DNA of 64,000 bases from CAWGYT01 sp963826795 (GTDB lineage: Bacteria > Planctomycetota > Planctomycetia > Pirellulales > Pirellulaceae): NCBI GenBank assembly GCA_963826795.1, contig CAWGYT010000008.1, positions 62,001-126,000 on the forward strand. The letters run 5' to 3'. The notes below the pieces were generated by a model that was given only the letters and a program-made list of their open reading frames with translations, searched no databases and was not told where the DNA came from. Both the position numbers and the translations under genes were made by a program. Of the stretch, positions 1 to 8,738 are shown piece after piece; positions within the stretch are counted from its first letter, which is position 1; each line of letters starts with the position of its first letter.

Positions 1-678
1 GCGGCCTTCGTGGATGTCGGCCGGAGCGAGAACGCGGCGGCTCGGGACCGGTTCCCACCAGTCACAACGCTCGCGAACCGCGCTCACGAGGGCCTCGAAA
101 TCGACGCGTCCGCTGGCCACGAGCTTCAGATTACCGGGGCTGTAACGCCGGTTGAAATACGTCCGCATCGCGTCCGAGGTTAACTGACTAACGCTTGCCG
201 TGGTTCCCAAAATGCTATTGCCCAACGGATGGTCTTGGAAGAACGCCGCCATGCATTTTTCGTGAGCTCCGAAGGGTGGCTGATCCTCGTACTTGAGAAT
301 CTCTTCCAGGATGACCTGTTTTTCCGTGTCGAAATCGTCTTGACGGAGTGAGGGGCGCATGATGTCCGCCAGCAGATCGAGGGCCTCGGTCTGGTATTCC
401 GGGAGGACGGTGGCGTAATAGACGGTATGCTCTTCACTGGTGTACGCGTTCGAATGGGAACCGAGCTCATCCAGTTCACGATTTACGTCGTCGGCCGTGC
501 GGCGCGGCGTGCCTTTGAAGACCATGTGCTCCAGAAAATGACTGACGCCCGAGAGCTCAGGCAACTCGTCGCGCGACCCGGTGTCGACGAAGAATCCCAG
601 CGCCGTGGCGTAGGCGCGCGGATTGCATTCGGCGACGATCTCCAACCCGTTGGGCAGGACGAATTCACGAAATTCCAC
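1..678 (-). CDS. M16 (pitrilysin-type) zinc metalloprotease, catalytic subunit, C-terminus cut by window edge
   Basis: Translating the minus strand from a GTG at 678 gives an M16 peptidase N-terminal domain. The zinc motif HxxEH is present as HFLEH (residues 47-51), and the downstream acidic ligand lies in ILEEI near residue 125. The start is supported by GGAGG six bases upstream. The first 226 residues are in the window; the C-terminal half lies beyond base 1. Family members cleave peptides or processing intermediates; the substrate here cannot be read from sequence. The start overlaps the stop of the upstream M16 gene by 14 bases, so the two are probably translationally coupled and form a heterodimer of an active and an inactive subunit. 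Confidence 0.9.
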   Translation of the reverse strand, partial: MEFREFVLPNGLEIVAECNPRAYATALGFFVDTGSRDELPELSGVSHFLEHMVFKGTPRRTADDVNRELDELGSHSNAYTSEEHTVYYATVLPEYQTEALDLLADIMRPSLRQDDFDTEKQVILEEILKYEDQPPFGAHEKCMAAFFQDHPLGNSILGTTASVSQLTSDAMRTYFNRRYSPGNLKLVASGRVDFEALVSAVRERCDWWEPVPSRRVLAPADIHEGR

Positions 679-1909
679 CAGCAACCTCCAATTCTTTTTC
701 GCCCAGCGTCACGACCGAGAAATCGCAGGGTGGGTTCCGAGTGAGATACGCGTTGATCGATTCGCACGTCAATTGGTCAATTCGCCGACTGACTTCGTCC
801 ATTGTCAGGACGCGTCCCAAGTGGTACCAATCGCTCGCCATCGAATGGCTTCTTGAGGAACTCGATTCCTGTTGCATGATCAACGCGCTTTTGATTCTGG
901 CCTTGAGTCGCTGGAGTTCACTGGGAGCCACACCTTCTACCACGCCGCGTAGTTGGGCGAGCAGGACGTCGAGCGTTTCCTGGGCGCGATCGGTGCTGGT
1001 CCCCGCATAGCAGAGCACGCTGCCGCGGTCTCGCAAGGAGTGGCAGGACGCGTAGACCGTGTAGCATAAGCCGCGCTTCTCGCGAATCTCGGTAAACAGG
1101 CGTGAGCTCATGCCGTCACTCAGGATCCCGACAGCGCCGCGGGCCTGGAAGTAGTCCGGATGCGCATACGGGACGCTCGCATAAGCCACTCCGACCTGCG
1201 TTTGGCTGGAATCAAACGGGATGAACTCGTAGCCCCCCGGAGCCGGTGTGACCGCGAGTTCGGGCAGAGGTTGGGAGCTCCAATCAGCAAAACGTTCGGC
1301 GACCTCGTCCCGCAGGCGTGGCCAGTCCAACTTGCCGGCAACGCTCAGGATCGTGCCCGTCGGTTGAAACGTGGCGGCCACCTGCTGCTGGATGTCCGCC
1401 AGCGAAATCTGCTCGACACACGCCTCCGTGCCCTGACTGGATCGTCCCCAGGGTTGACCGTACTGCCGGGCTCGAAGCCGGACCATCGTGCGATGCACGA
1501 GGTCGTCTTCGGCGGCCAGAATCTCTTGAAAACAAACCTGACGTGCCTCCTCGATCTGATCGGCTGGGAGGTGCGGGCGGCGTACCAAATCCGCGTAGAT
1601 TGCCAAGGTGCGACCGAGGTTCTCAGACAGCATCGCCGCGCCGAAGCTCGTGTGAGCTCCCGCAACCGAGGCGCTGCGGTCGACTCCCAGCCGATCCAGA
1701 TCCTCCACAAACTGCCGACTGGTTCGCGTGCCGCAACCACGTTGGACCATCTCGCAGGCGAAATTGGCCAAGCCCAGACGGTCCGGCGGATCGTAGGTGT
1801 ACCCGGCAGGGCACTGGATCGTGAACGCGACGGATTCGAGCCAATCCATCGACTCGGCCAGCAGCACCATCCCGTTGTCGAATTGGTGAGAGTAGATCGC
1901 CTGCGTCAC
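665..1909 (-). CDS. M16 family peptidase-like protein lacking the zinc motif
   Basis: A 414-residue protein with the M16 fold, including a C-terminal domain containing SSRLFTEIREKRGLCYTVYA, typical of the R/Y region of the second M16 domain. Where the partner has HxxEH, this protein reads FACEM, so it lacks the metal ligands and is probably the non-catalytic subunit, as in PqqF/MPP-type or bacterial two-subunit M16 enzymes. I chose the GTG at 1909, with AGGA six bases upstream; the open frame continues to 2029 but that extension has no homology that I recognise. It overlaps the catalytic subunit by 14 bases. Confidence 0.85.
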   Translation of the reverse strand: MTQAIYSHQFDNGMVLLAESMDWLESVAFTIQCPAGYTYDPPDRLGLANFACEMVQRGCGTRTSRQFVEDLDRLGVDRSASVAGAHTSFGAAMLSENLGRTLAIYADLVRRPHLPADQIEEARQVCFQEILAAEDDLVHRTMVRLRARQYGQPWGRSSQGTEACVEQISLADIQQQVAATFQPTGTILSVAGKLDWPRLRDEVAERFADWSSQPLPELAVTPAPGGYEFIPFDSSQTQVGVAYASVPYAHPDYFQARGAVGILSDGMSSRLFTEIREKRGLCYTVYASCHSLRDRGSVLCYAGTSTDRAQETLDVLLAQLRGVVEGVAPSELQRLKARIKSALIMQQESSSSRSHSMASDWYHLGRVLTMDEVSRRIDQLTCESINAYLTRNPPCDFSVVTLGEKELEVAGGIS

Positions 1910-2051
1910 GTTGGATCCTGGTTTTCGGGTGAGACTGCCGAGGGGGCAGGCTGACGAGCCGCGGAGTGCAGGCCGCGTCGGTCGAGGCGGACAAGAGGAA
2001 TCAATCGCCGTGGCATCCCCGGAGCGCAACCGCCTTCAGCCCCGCTTGCGA

Positions 2052-2612
2052 TTAAGAATAGGCAACTTCCACTGCCTTGTATACGGTCTTCACCCGACGA
2101 AACCCGAGCTTCCGATAGAGCGTGACCGCGAGGGCGTTCTGGGCGGTCACCTCCAATCCCGCACGACCGAGCCCCGCCTCCCAAAAACCCTCCAGGGCCT
2201 TCATTAGCAAGCTGCTACCCAGGCCCAATCCGCGATGGTCCCGGGTGACCCCAAGGTTCTGAATTCCCCCGCAGTTGCGATTGTCCGCGATTCCTTGCAC
2301 CGTGCCGACGTGCTGGAGGGGGCCGCTCGGATTCCCTTCGTGAACGACCAACCAGGTGGCCTGCGGGATGAATCCGGGTTTTTCCGAGATGTCCCCCATC
2401 AGTCGATGGCAGCCGGCTAAGTCCCCTAAGCAAGGAAAGACGTGGGCGTCAATCTCATCGCAAAAGCTACGGTACTTCGTGTCCGCATGGATCTCGACCA
2501 AATCGGGTCGCCAAGCCACGAAGCGATAACCGGGCGGGAGCGGCGGAGCGGGGAAAAGCCCGCGAAACAGTCTGATCTCCATCCGGTAGCGCTTAAAGTA
2601 CGTCACGCCCAT
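2052..2612 (-). CDS. GNAT family N-acetyltransferase
   Basis: A 186-residue GNAT protein. The acetyl-CoA binding motif A is clear as LGVTRDHRGLGLGSSLL (R-x-x-G-x-G pattern), followed by the motif B region ALAVTLYRKLGFRRVKTVYK, a classic GNAT C-terminus. The open frame extends upstream to 2690, but the ATG at 2612 gives the usual family start. The acceptor substrate is unknown. It lies about 140 bases upstream of the M16 pair in the same direction and could be cotranscribed, although the gap allows a separate promoter. Confidence 0.85.
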   Translation of the reverse strand: MGVTYFKRYRMEIRLFRGLFPAPPLPPGYRFVAWRPDLVEIHADTKYRSFCDEIDAHVFPCLGDLAGCHRLMGDISEKPGFIPQATWLVVHEGNPSGPLQHVGTVQGIADNRNCGGIQNLGVTRDHRGLGLGSSLLMKALEGFWEAGLGRAGLEVTAQNALAVTLYRKLGFRRVKTVYKAVEVAYS

Positions 2613-3051
2613 CGTGTCGATTCCCGAGAACCCGCGCCACGGTCCAGACCCGCCATCCAGTTGGTTTGCCCCCGCACCAACTCCCTGCACAGCCAGCCTC
2701 CCCCCAGCAAAGTAATTTATCCCGCAACCGGCAACCGGTCAACGATTCGTGATTCAAACACGACAACTTGAGCGTCCCGCCGGTCAGCGCCGGCGAACGT
2801 CGTTCAGCCAGTCGTGGCGGACTCAGGTCCCTTTGACGGCGACGGTTGAACTTCGTACAAAGCCAAGAGTGAGTCAAACGTCATCGATCGACAAGCGGCC
2901 CCTGCGAGGGGGAGCTGGGAACCGGGTCAGGCCTTAACCGGAGCAGCCCTAACTGGTGTACCTTTGTGCGGGGGTCGCTTGCAGGTCGATGAGCGCTCAC
3001 GTCCGCCGCGCGGGTCGGAGTCGTTTACGTCTGCGGCACGCCCTCTGGCAA
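2613..3051. other. Intergenic region between divergent GNAT and dnaX genes
   Basis: The two flanking genes diverge, so promoters for both should lie here and in the following repeat. I see no further gene and no clear -35/-10 pair. The open frames present are GC-driven and show no family signature. Confidence 0.5.
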
Positions 3052-3142
3052 CCGCGTTCTGATTGGCATACCGCGTTCTGATTGGCATACCGCGTACGGG
3101 TTGGCATCGTATTCTGGTTGGCATCGTACTCTGGTTGGCATA
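3052..3142 (+). repeat. Five spaced TTGGCAT repeats upstream of dnaX
   Basis: TTGGCAT occurs at 3063, 3082, 3101, 3118 and 3135, with spacings of 19, 19, 17 and 17 bases. The first two units are near-identical 19-mers (CCGCGTTCTGATTGGCATA); the last three diverge. The array ends about 130 bases before the dnaX start. It could be a remnant tandem duplication or a multi-copy protein-binding site; nothing in the sequence decides this. Confidence 0.7.
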
Positions 3143-3270
3143 TCGGGCGCGTGTGTTGTGGTGTCGTCTGGCAGGCCATTATTCCCGCCCCAATCTTGCA
3201 CGGTGACCAGGTCGGGCGGCGGCTGGTTCTTGCCCGTTGGAGAAGGACGTCGGCGAAAAAGAGGAAGGCC

Positions 3271-5068
3271 ATGTTGGAATCCGGCGCGAAATCGGGAGGC
3301 GACGCACGAACGACGGAGTACGTCGTGGTCGCGCGGCGGTACCGGCCGCAGAGTTTTGCCGACCTGGTTGGACAAGCAACGGTCTCGCAGGCACTCTGTA
3401 ATGCAATCACGACCGATCGGGTCGGACATGCGTATCTGTTCACCGGCGCCCGCGGGGTGGGCAAAACTTCCACGGCTCGAATTCTTGCCAAATCGTTGAA
3501 TTGTGAGACGGGCCCCACGACGACGCCCTGCGGCGAATGCGATATTTGCCAGCAGATTGCCAATGGCGATGACGTGGACGTGCTGGAGATCGATGGGGCG
3601 AGCAACCGAGGAATCGACGAGATCCGCCAGTTGCGGTCGAACGTCGGAATTCGGCCCAGCCGGGCGCGATTCAAGGTCTACATCATCGATGAAGTCCACA
3701 TGCTTACGAAGGAGGCCTTCAACGCACTCTTAAAGACGCTCGAGGAGCCACCGGACCACGTCAAGTTCGTGTTCTGCACGACCGAGCCAGGCAAGATACC
3801 GGTGACGGTGCTTTCACGCTGCCAGCGCTTCGACTTTGCTCCAGTGATGACCGCGGAAATTGTACAGCGACTGCAGTTCATTGTTGAGCATGAGGGTGCG
3901 CAGGCCGAGCCAGAAGCGCTGGAATTGCTTGCACGGAGGGCTGCCGGCTCGATGCGCGACAGCCAGTCGCTGCTCGAGCAACTGCTCTCGTTCGTCAATG
4001 AGCCAATCACGGTCGACCACGTCCATGCGATGCTCGGCACGGCTCGGGACGAGCGTCTGCAAGGGATTCTGCACGCCGTCAACGCTGCGCGATGCGGCGG
4101 GGGCCCTCGCCTCCTTGAATGAGGCGTTGCTCGAGGGCGTTGATGTCGGGCAGCTGGCCGAACAGCTGGTCGGCTGCCTCCGCGATCTGATGGCGGTCCA
4201 AGTCGGCGGCGGCGGCGAATTGCTGCTCTACCACGCACCCAGTCAGCTTGAGGAGCTGCGTGAGGCAGGAAGTTCATGGGGACTGGAGACCCTCATGGCA
4301 TCCGTGCAGATCCTGGATCAGGCCGTCACGCGCATGCGGCAGAGCATCCACGGCCGGATCCTGATGGAATTGGCCCTGGTGCGCATCGCTCACCTTGAGA
4401 ACCTGGATCTCCTGGCGGGCCTGATTCAGCAACTCGGACAGATCGAGGCGAAGGGCGGGAGCTTGCCGATTCGCGTCGCCGTATCCGATTTGCCGAGCCC
4501 TCCGCCGGCGAAAAAAAAAATGAGCGGCGTTGAGGCCGCCCCGGAGAGTGGCCAGACGCAAGCCGGCCCAGGTCACGAATCCGCCTCGGACGTCGATCCG
4601 ACCCGAGCCAGCGCGGAAGCCCGCCACGGGCCGTTGACCGAGGCAGAAGCTCGGCGATTATGGCTCGGTGCACTCGAACAACTGAACGACCTGACAGCGG
4701 ATCATGCAGGAATGGCGGAGGCCGTTGCAAGTTCTGGGCCAAATCGGCTGGTCGTGCGATTTCAGCAGGTGTATACTTCGAGCAAGACGTTTTGCGAGCG
4801 ACCCGAGCGACGTCAGGCCCTCGAAGCCGCGTTGTCGCAGTTCGCGGGGCGATCGCTGCGGTTGGAATTTGAACTGCTGCGTGGCGACCCGCCGCACGAA
4901 CTGCCGGCCCCGCCCAAAATTTCCCGGCAGCAGCAGCGCCAGCAAGTCGCCCGGCACCCGCTTGTCGAGCGGGCGGTCGAGCTGTTTGGGGCGGAAGTCA
5001 TGAATGTGGAGGTCGTCCGAACAGGCGAAAGGGCTCCCCAGTCGGGTCCGCGGGGAAGTAGCCGTTAG
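3271..5068 (+). CDS. dnaX: DNA polymerase III subunit gamma/tau (one frameshift in the given sequence)
   Basis: DnaX is the clamp-loader ATPase. Walker A GARGVGKT is at residues 59-66, a zinc module uses C78, C87, C90 and C93, Walker B is VYIIDEVH near 136-143, and the sensor region contains LSRCQRFDF. The ATG at 3271 has GAGGAAGG just upstream. The first frame ends at 4122, but homology continues in the +1 frame from about 4090 (ALASLNEALLEGVDVGQLAEQ) to the stop at 5068. Restoring a GC pair in GCTGCGCGATGCG at 4085-4095 gives about 599 residues, close to the usual tau length. A ten-adenine run follows domain III. The gene leads the conserved dnaX-ybaB-recR group. If the frameshift is real, only a 283-residue ATPase fragment is made. 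Confidence 0.9.
4511..4533 (+). other. Putative slippage site for gamma/tau switching in dnaX
   Basis: Ten adenines (4511-4520) are read in frame as AAA AAA AAA A|TG. A shift one way gives TGA immediately (4521-4523). A shift the other way gives four codons, then TGA (4531-4533). Either slip ends translation at about residue 417-421, close to the gamma subunit of E. coli (431 residues). Thermus dnaX makes gamma by transcriptional slippage on an A9 run, so the arrangement is functionally suggestive. Confidence 0.6.
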
Positions 5069-5131
5069 GGTCGGCTCGGGACATCGCCGGTGAGGACGAA
5101 AGCCGGTCAGGAAGAAACAAGGAGTTGAAAC

Positions 5132-5497
5132 GTGCTCAAAGGGCTTTCCAATTTCGGGAATCTGATACGCAAGGCCCAGGAAATGGGCGGGCGCCTCCAG
5201 GAAATCAGCGCCCAACTGAAATCTCGCCGCGTGACGGGCAGCTCCGGTGGGGGGATGGTGCAGGTCGAGGCCAATGGGCTGGGAGAAGTCCTGCGTGTTA
5301 CGATTGATCCGCAGCTGATCGAGCGGCAGGAACGCGACATGATTGAGGACCTGATTCCGGCCGCCGTGAATCAGGCCGCTCGCAATGCCCGGGAACTGCA
5401 CGCCGAGATTGTCAAATCGATGACCGATGGACTGGAGCTTCCCGGTCTGGAGGATGCGCTGGCCAAGTTCACCAACCTCGGCGACCTGGGAAACTGA
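5132..5497 (+). CDS. ybaB: YbaB/EbfC family nucleoid-associated protein
   Basis: A 121-residue member of the YbaB/EbfC DNA-binding family, small dimeric proteins that coat DNA. The characteristic stretch VQVEANGLGEVLRVTIDPQL is followed by the C-terminal helix with AARNARELHAEIVKSMTDG. It starts with GTG at 5132, supported by AAGGAG six bases upstream. It lies between dnaX and recR, the standard arrangement in many bacteria, and is 63 bases after dnaX, so cotranscription is likely. Slightly longer than the usual 100-110 residues. Confidence 0.9.
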   Translation: MLKGLSNFGNLIRKAQEMGGRLQEISAQLKSRRVTGSSGGGMVQVEANGLGEVLRVTIDPQLIERQERDMIEDLIPAAVNQAARNARELHAEIVKSMTDGLELPGLEDALAKFTNLGDLGN

Positions 5498-5524
5498 AGG
5501 CAGCCGCATGTCAAGGTTTGTGCA

Positions 5525-6123
5525 ATGGCCCATTTGACCGAATCCGTGACCACTCTGATCGATGAGTTTGCCAAACTTCCTGGCATCGGTCGCAAATCGG
5601 CGGAACGGCTGGCCTACCATATCCTCCGAATCTCGGCCGACGAGGCACTGGAACTGGCCGGGGCCATCCAGCGCGTCAAGCAGAACGTGCGCTATTGCAA
5701 GACATGTTTTCACTTGGCCGAAGACGAGTTGTGCGATCTGTGCCAGGACCCCAGCCGAGATCCGACCCTGGTATGCGTGGTCGAGCAGCCGCGTGATCTG
5801 ATCCAGCTGGAGTCGTCCGGCGCCTATCGCGGACTCTATCACGTCCTCTTGGGCCGTATCGCTCCGCTGGAAGGGATTGGACCTGAGCAGCTCACGATCG
5901 AGGAATTGGTCGAGCGAGTTCGGGTGGGGTCGTTTCGCGAGGTCATCATGGCGACCAACCCGACGGTCGAAGGGGACGGAACCGCGTTATATATCTCGAA
6001 TCGCCTCGCCGAGTTCCCGGTCGAGCTGACACGATTGGCGCGCGGATCACGTCCGGAAGCGTCTTGGAATTTACCAACAAGGAGATTCTGGGGGACGCCC
6101 TGGCGGGGCGGCAGAAATTGTGA
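5525..6123 (+). CDS. recR: Recombination mediator protein RecR (one-base frameshift near the C-terminus)
   Basis: RecR works with RecF and RecO in loading RecA at gaps. It has an N-terminal helix-hairpin-helix (LPGIGRKSAERLAYHIL), a C4 zinc finger (C58, C61, C70, C73) and a Toprim domain (VCVVEQPRDLIQLE onward). The given frame runs on to 6196 with an unrelated tail. From about 6043 the expected ending ITSGSVLEFTNKEILGDALA is encoded in another frame, stopping at 6121-6123. One missing G in GCGCGCGGATC would restore a normal protein of about 199 residues. It is 27 bases after ybaB. Confidence 0.9.
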
Positions 6124-6232
6124 CGACGTGCCCTGCGGTGCCCGGCCGGCAACGGGACCAACCGGGCGTAGATTTGTTGGATGTTGGCGGTCTTGAGTTG
6201 ATTCTCCTTCTTGTTGTATCGGTCAGGTCATT

Positions 6233-7768
6233 ATGCGGCTGTCCTTTGGACTTGAGCAAAAGCTTGTTCAGAAGCAAATCCTTGCACCTCGCATGATCCA
6301 ATCCATGGAGATCCTGCAATTGCCCGTGCTGGCGCTGCAGGAGCGGATCGAGCAGGAGATGAACGAGAATCCAATGCTGGAGACGCAGGAATCGGATCCC
6401 GACGTCCCCGACGAAGTCGCCGAGCGGGACAATCCGGACGCGCCGTCGGAAAATGAGAAGGAACTGGTTGTCGACGATACGAAGGACAACCAGGACGACT
6501 TCGAACGCCTGATGGAGATGGACCAAGAGTTTCCGGACGCATTCGACGACGGTCCCCGCCGCTCGGTCAACCGCATGGAGGAAATCGCCAGCCGCAAGCA
6601 TGACGCCATGGCGAACATCGCGGCGCGAGCCGAAACGTTGCAGCATTACCTGGAAATGCAACTGGGAGAAATGGAATTGGACGACGCCCTCCACGAAATG
6701 GCGGAGCGCCTCGTCACAAGCCTCGACTCGAATGGATATCTGGCGACCGGCCTGGAAGACTTGCTTCCCCCGGATGCGACGGAAGCATCCTACGCCCTCG
6801 CACGGAAGGCCCTGGAAGTCGTGCAGTCGTTGGACCCGCCGGGCGTCGGTGCCCGCGACTTGAGGGAATGCTTGTTGCTGCAACTGCGTCCCGAGGATCC
6901 CTATTACGATGAGGTCAAGACGCTTGTTTCGGGTCACCTGGAGGATCTGCGAGACAATCGCTTGCCGTCCATTCAACGGAAAACCGGTTACAGCATCGCC
7001 CGGATCCAGGCTGCCTGGGACCAGCTGCGGAAACTGAATCCGAAACCCGGTGCTGATTTCACCGCCACCATCGCGCCCACTGTCACGCCGGACATTTTCC
7101 TGGATCCGCTGGACGACGGCACCTACAAGGTCCTGGTCGAGGAAGGACGGGTCCCCAACCTGCGAATCAGCAATTACTACCGCAAACGTTTGATTAGCGG
7201 CGAGGCGACGGAAGAAGAGCGGGAATTCATCAAGCGCAAGATCAACGCGGCTCAGTGGTTGATCGAGTCAATCGAGCAGCGACGAAGCACATTGACCCGC
7301 GTCGCCCAGGCCATTGTCGACCACCAGTCCCGGTTCATCGAAGAGGGACCTGAATCGATTGAGCCCCTGAAGATGCAGCAAATCGCGGACAAGGTCGGCG
7401 TCCATGTCACGACGGTCAGTCGAGCGGTGGATGATAAGTGGATTCAAACGCCGCGAGGAATTTACCCCCTGAAGCGATTCTTCGTCGGCGGAACCAAAAG
7501 CGACGATGGCGAAGAAGTGGCGTGGGATGCGATCCGAATTAAGCTCCAGGAAGTTGTCGACCACGAGGACAAGACCAAGCCCTACAGCGATGACGAACTG
7601 GTGCGTCAGCTGAAGAAGCACGGGTTGAACGTCGCCCGGCGGACGATCACCAAATATCGCCGAAAAATGGCCATTCCCAGTTCGCGGCAACGCCGTGATT
7701 GGACGCAAATCGCCGACGTGAAGTCTTCTGAAGGTGACGCCATCGTCCGCGAGTCGTCCGCGAATTGA
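6233..7768 (+). CDS. rpoN: RNA polymerase sigma-54 factor
   Basis: A 511-residue sigma-54. Region I starts at the N-terminus with LSFGLEQKLVQKQILAPRMIQSMEILQLP, region II is acidic (residues about 55-105), and the C-terminal RpoN box reads ARRTITKYRRKM, which contacts the -24 element. The core-binding and helix-turn-helix regions are in between (MQQIADKVGVHVTTVSRAVDDKWIQTPRGIYPLKRFF). It directs transcription that depends on AAA+ activators; no such activator is encoded in this window. It follows recR by about 110 bases and is intact, in contrast to its neighbours. Confidence 0.95.
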   Translation: MRLSFGLEQKLVQKQILAPRMIQSMEILQLPVLALQERIEQEMNENPMLETQESDPDVPDEVAERDNPDAPSENEKELVVDDTKDNQDDFERLMEMDQEFPDAFDDGPRRSVNRMEEIASRKHDAMANIAARAETLQHYLEMQLGEMELDDALHEMAERLVTSLDSNGYLATGLEDLLPPDATEASYALARKALEVVQSLDPPGVGARDLRECLLLQLRPEDPYYDEVKTLVSGHLEDLRDNRLPSIQRKTGYSIARIQAAWDQLRKLNPKPGADFTATIAPTVTPDIFLDPLDDGTYKVLVEEGRVPNLRISNYYRKRLISGEATEEEREFIKRKINAAQWLIESIEQRRSTLTRVAQAIVDHQSRFIEEGPESIEPLKMQQIADKVGVHVTTVSRAVDDKWIQTPRGIYPLKRFFVGGTKSDDGEEVAWDAIRIKLQEVVDHEDKTKPYSDDELVRQLKKHGLNVARRTITKYRRKMAIPSSRQRRDWTQIADVKSSEGDAIVRESSAN

Positions 7769-8028
7769 GCCGTTGGGCTCAAGGGCATTTTCCTGACTTC
7801 TCGCATCTTCCACGCCCGCACCCCGGCCGCCACGTCGCCGGCGAAGGTCGGCGTCGACGCCGCGTGTCTTGAGCGGCGCGGAAATCGCCGGCGAACCCTG
7901 ACTTCTGACCAGATAAGTTGGGGGCCTTGGGTTGAGGTTGCCGATATGAAACTGCGATCACGTTCAATGGTCGAGCGCCCGTCGGGGGCGACTCGACGAA
8001 TTAGCGGTTCATGCGGGGGCAGACAACC
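7769..8028. other. Intergenic region after rpoN
   Basis: No gene seen. The inverted element CGCCGGCGAA occurs twice (near 7837 and 7886). Nothing else distinctive. Confidence 0.4.
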
Positions 8029-8596
8029 ATGGCCGAGAGGCAACCGCACTTTCTTCTGTTTTCGGGCGCGGACCCGAGCGACGGGCGATGGCACTTTGTG
8101 CTGGAAACCGTCGAGGGACGCACGGTTCTAAAGGTGTCGGATACCGAGGCGGGAATTCGAGGCGAGCGACTTGAGTTGCTCAGCCGTCGTCCGCGGCCTG
8201 GAGGCACTCGATCAGCCGTCGCGTGTGACGCTCGTGACCGCCAGCCGTCGCGTGGCGCACGGCTTCCGGTTTGGCCTGGACGAGTGGCGAAATCGCCGCT
8301 GGCGTTGGGAGCGCGACGGTCGATGGGTGCCGATCAAGAATCGGGATCTATGGCAGCGCGTGGATCGAGCGTTGCAATTTCATCGAGTGAAATGCCGGAC
8401 GTGGCGAATTGACCCGGCTCACCACTCGGGGACGGCGTTCGGGGGCCCCCCGCCCGTCGCGACGCGGTTGGCCTCCACACGGACTCCCGTCGTTCGACAC
8501 CCCGAAAGGGAAACTTTGGGTGAGCGATTAGCGGCTGCGATGCAGTCGCTGTTGCATTGGCCCGCTTCGCAGGGAAACTGGGCCGAAGCTTCTTAA
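8029..8596 (+). CDS. RNase H-like fold protein, frameshifted and probably non-catalytic
   Basis: The N-terminal half (to about 8180) and the C-terminal half (from about 8180 to the stop at 8596) are in different frames. Together they read like a bacterial RNase HI: a first strand HFLLFSGADP, a helix ERLELLS..VVRGLEAL, then VTLVTASRRVAHGF, a WRNRRWRWE segment and KNRDLWQRVDRAL. RNase HI normally has DSxYV where this has TASRRV, so one catalytic aspartate is absent. Restoring two bases near 8183 (GC in AGCGCCGTC) joins the halves. The last 55 residues have no counterpart in RNase H. Function is unknown. Confidence 0.6.
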
Positions 8597-8738
8597 GCGA
8601 GCTTGCCGGTCGCAGAGGATGGGGGCTTTAGCGCAGGCTCTGCGACGATACAATGCGTTCGCCGTTTGGGGCGTTCCGCAGACGATAGTTCGACATGTCA
8701 CAAACCGCAACTACGAACGAAGGAACGAGGAGAATCTC

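Noticed and set aside
7770..8008. Candidate small gene on the minus strand after rpoN
   Set aside because: No start signal and biased composition only.
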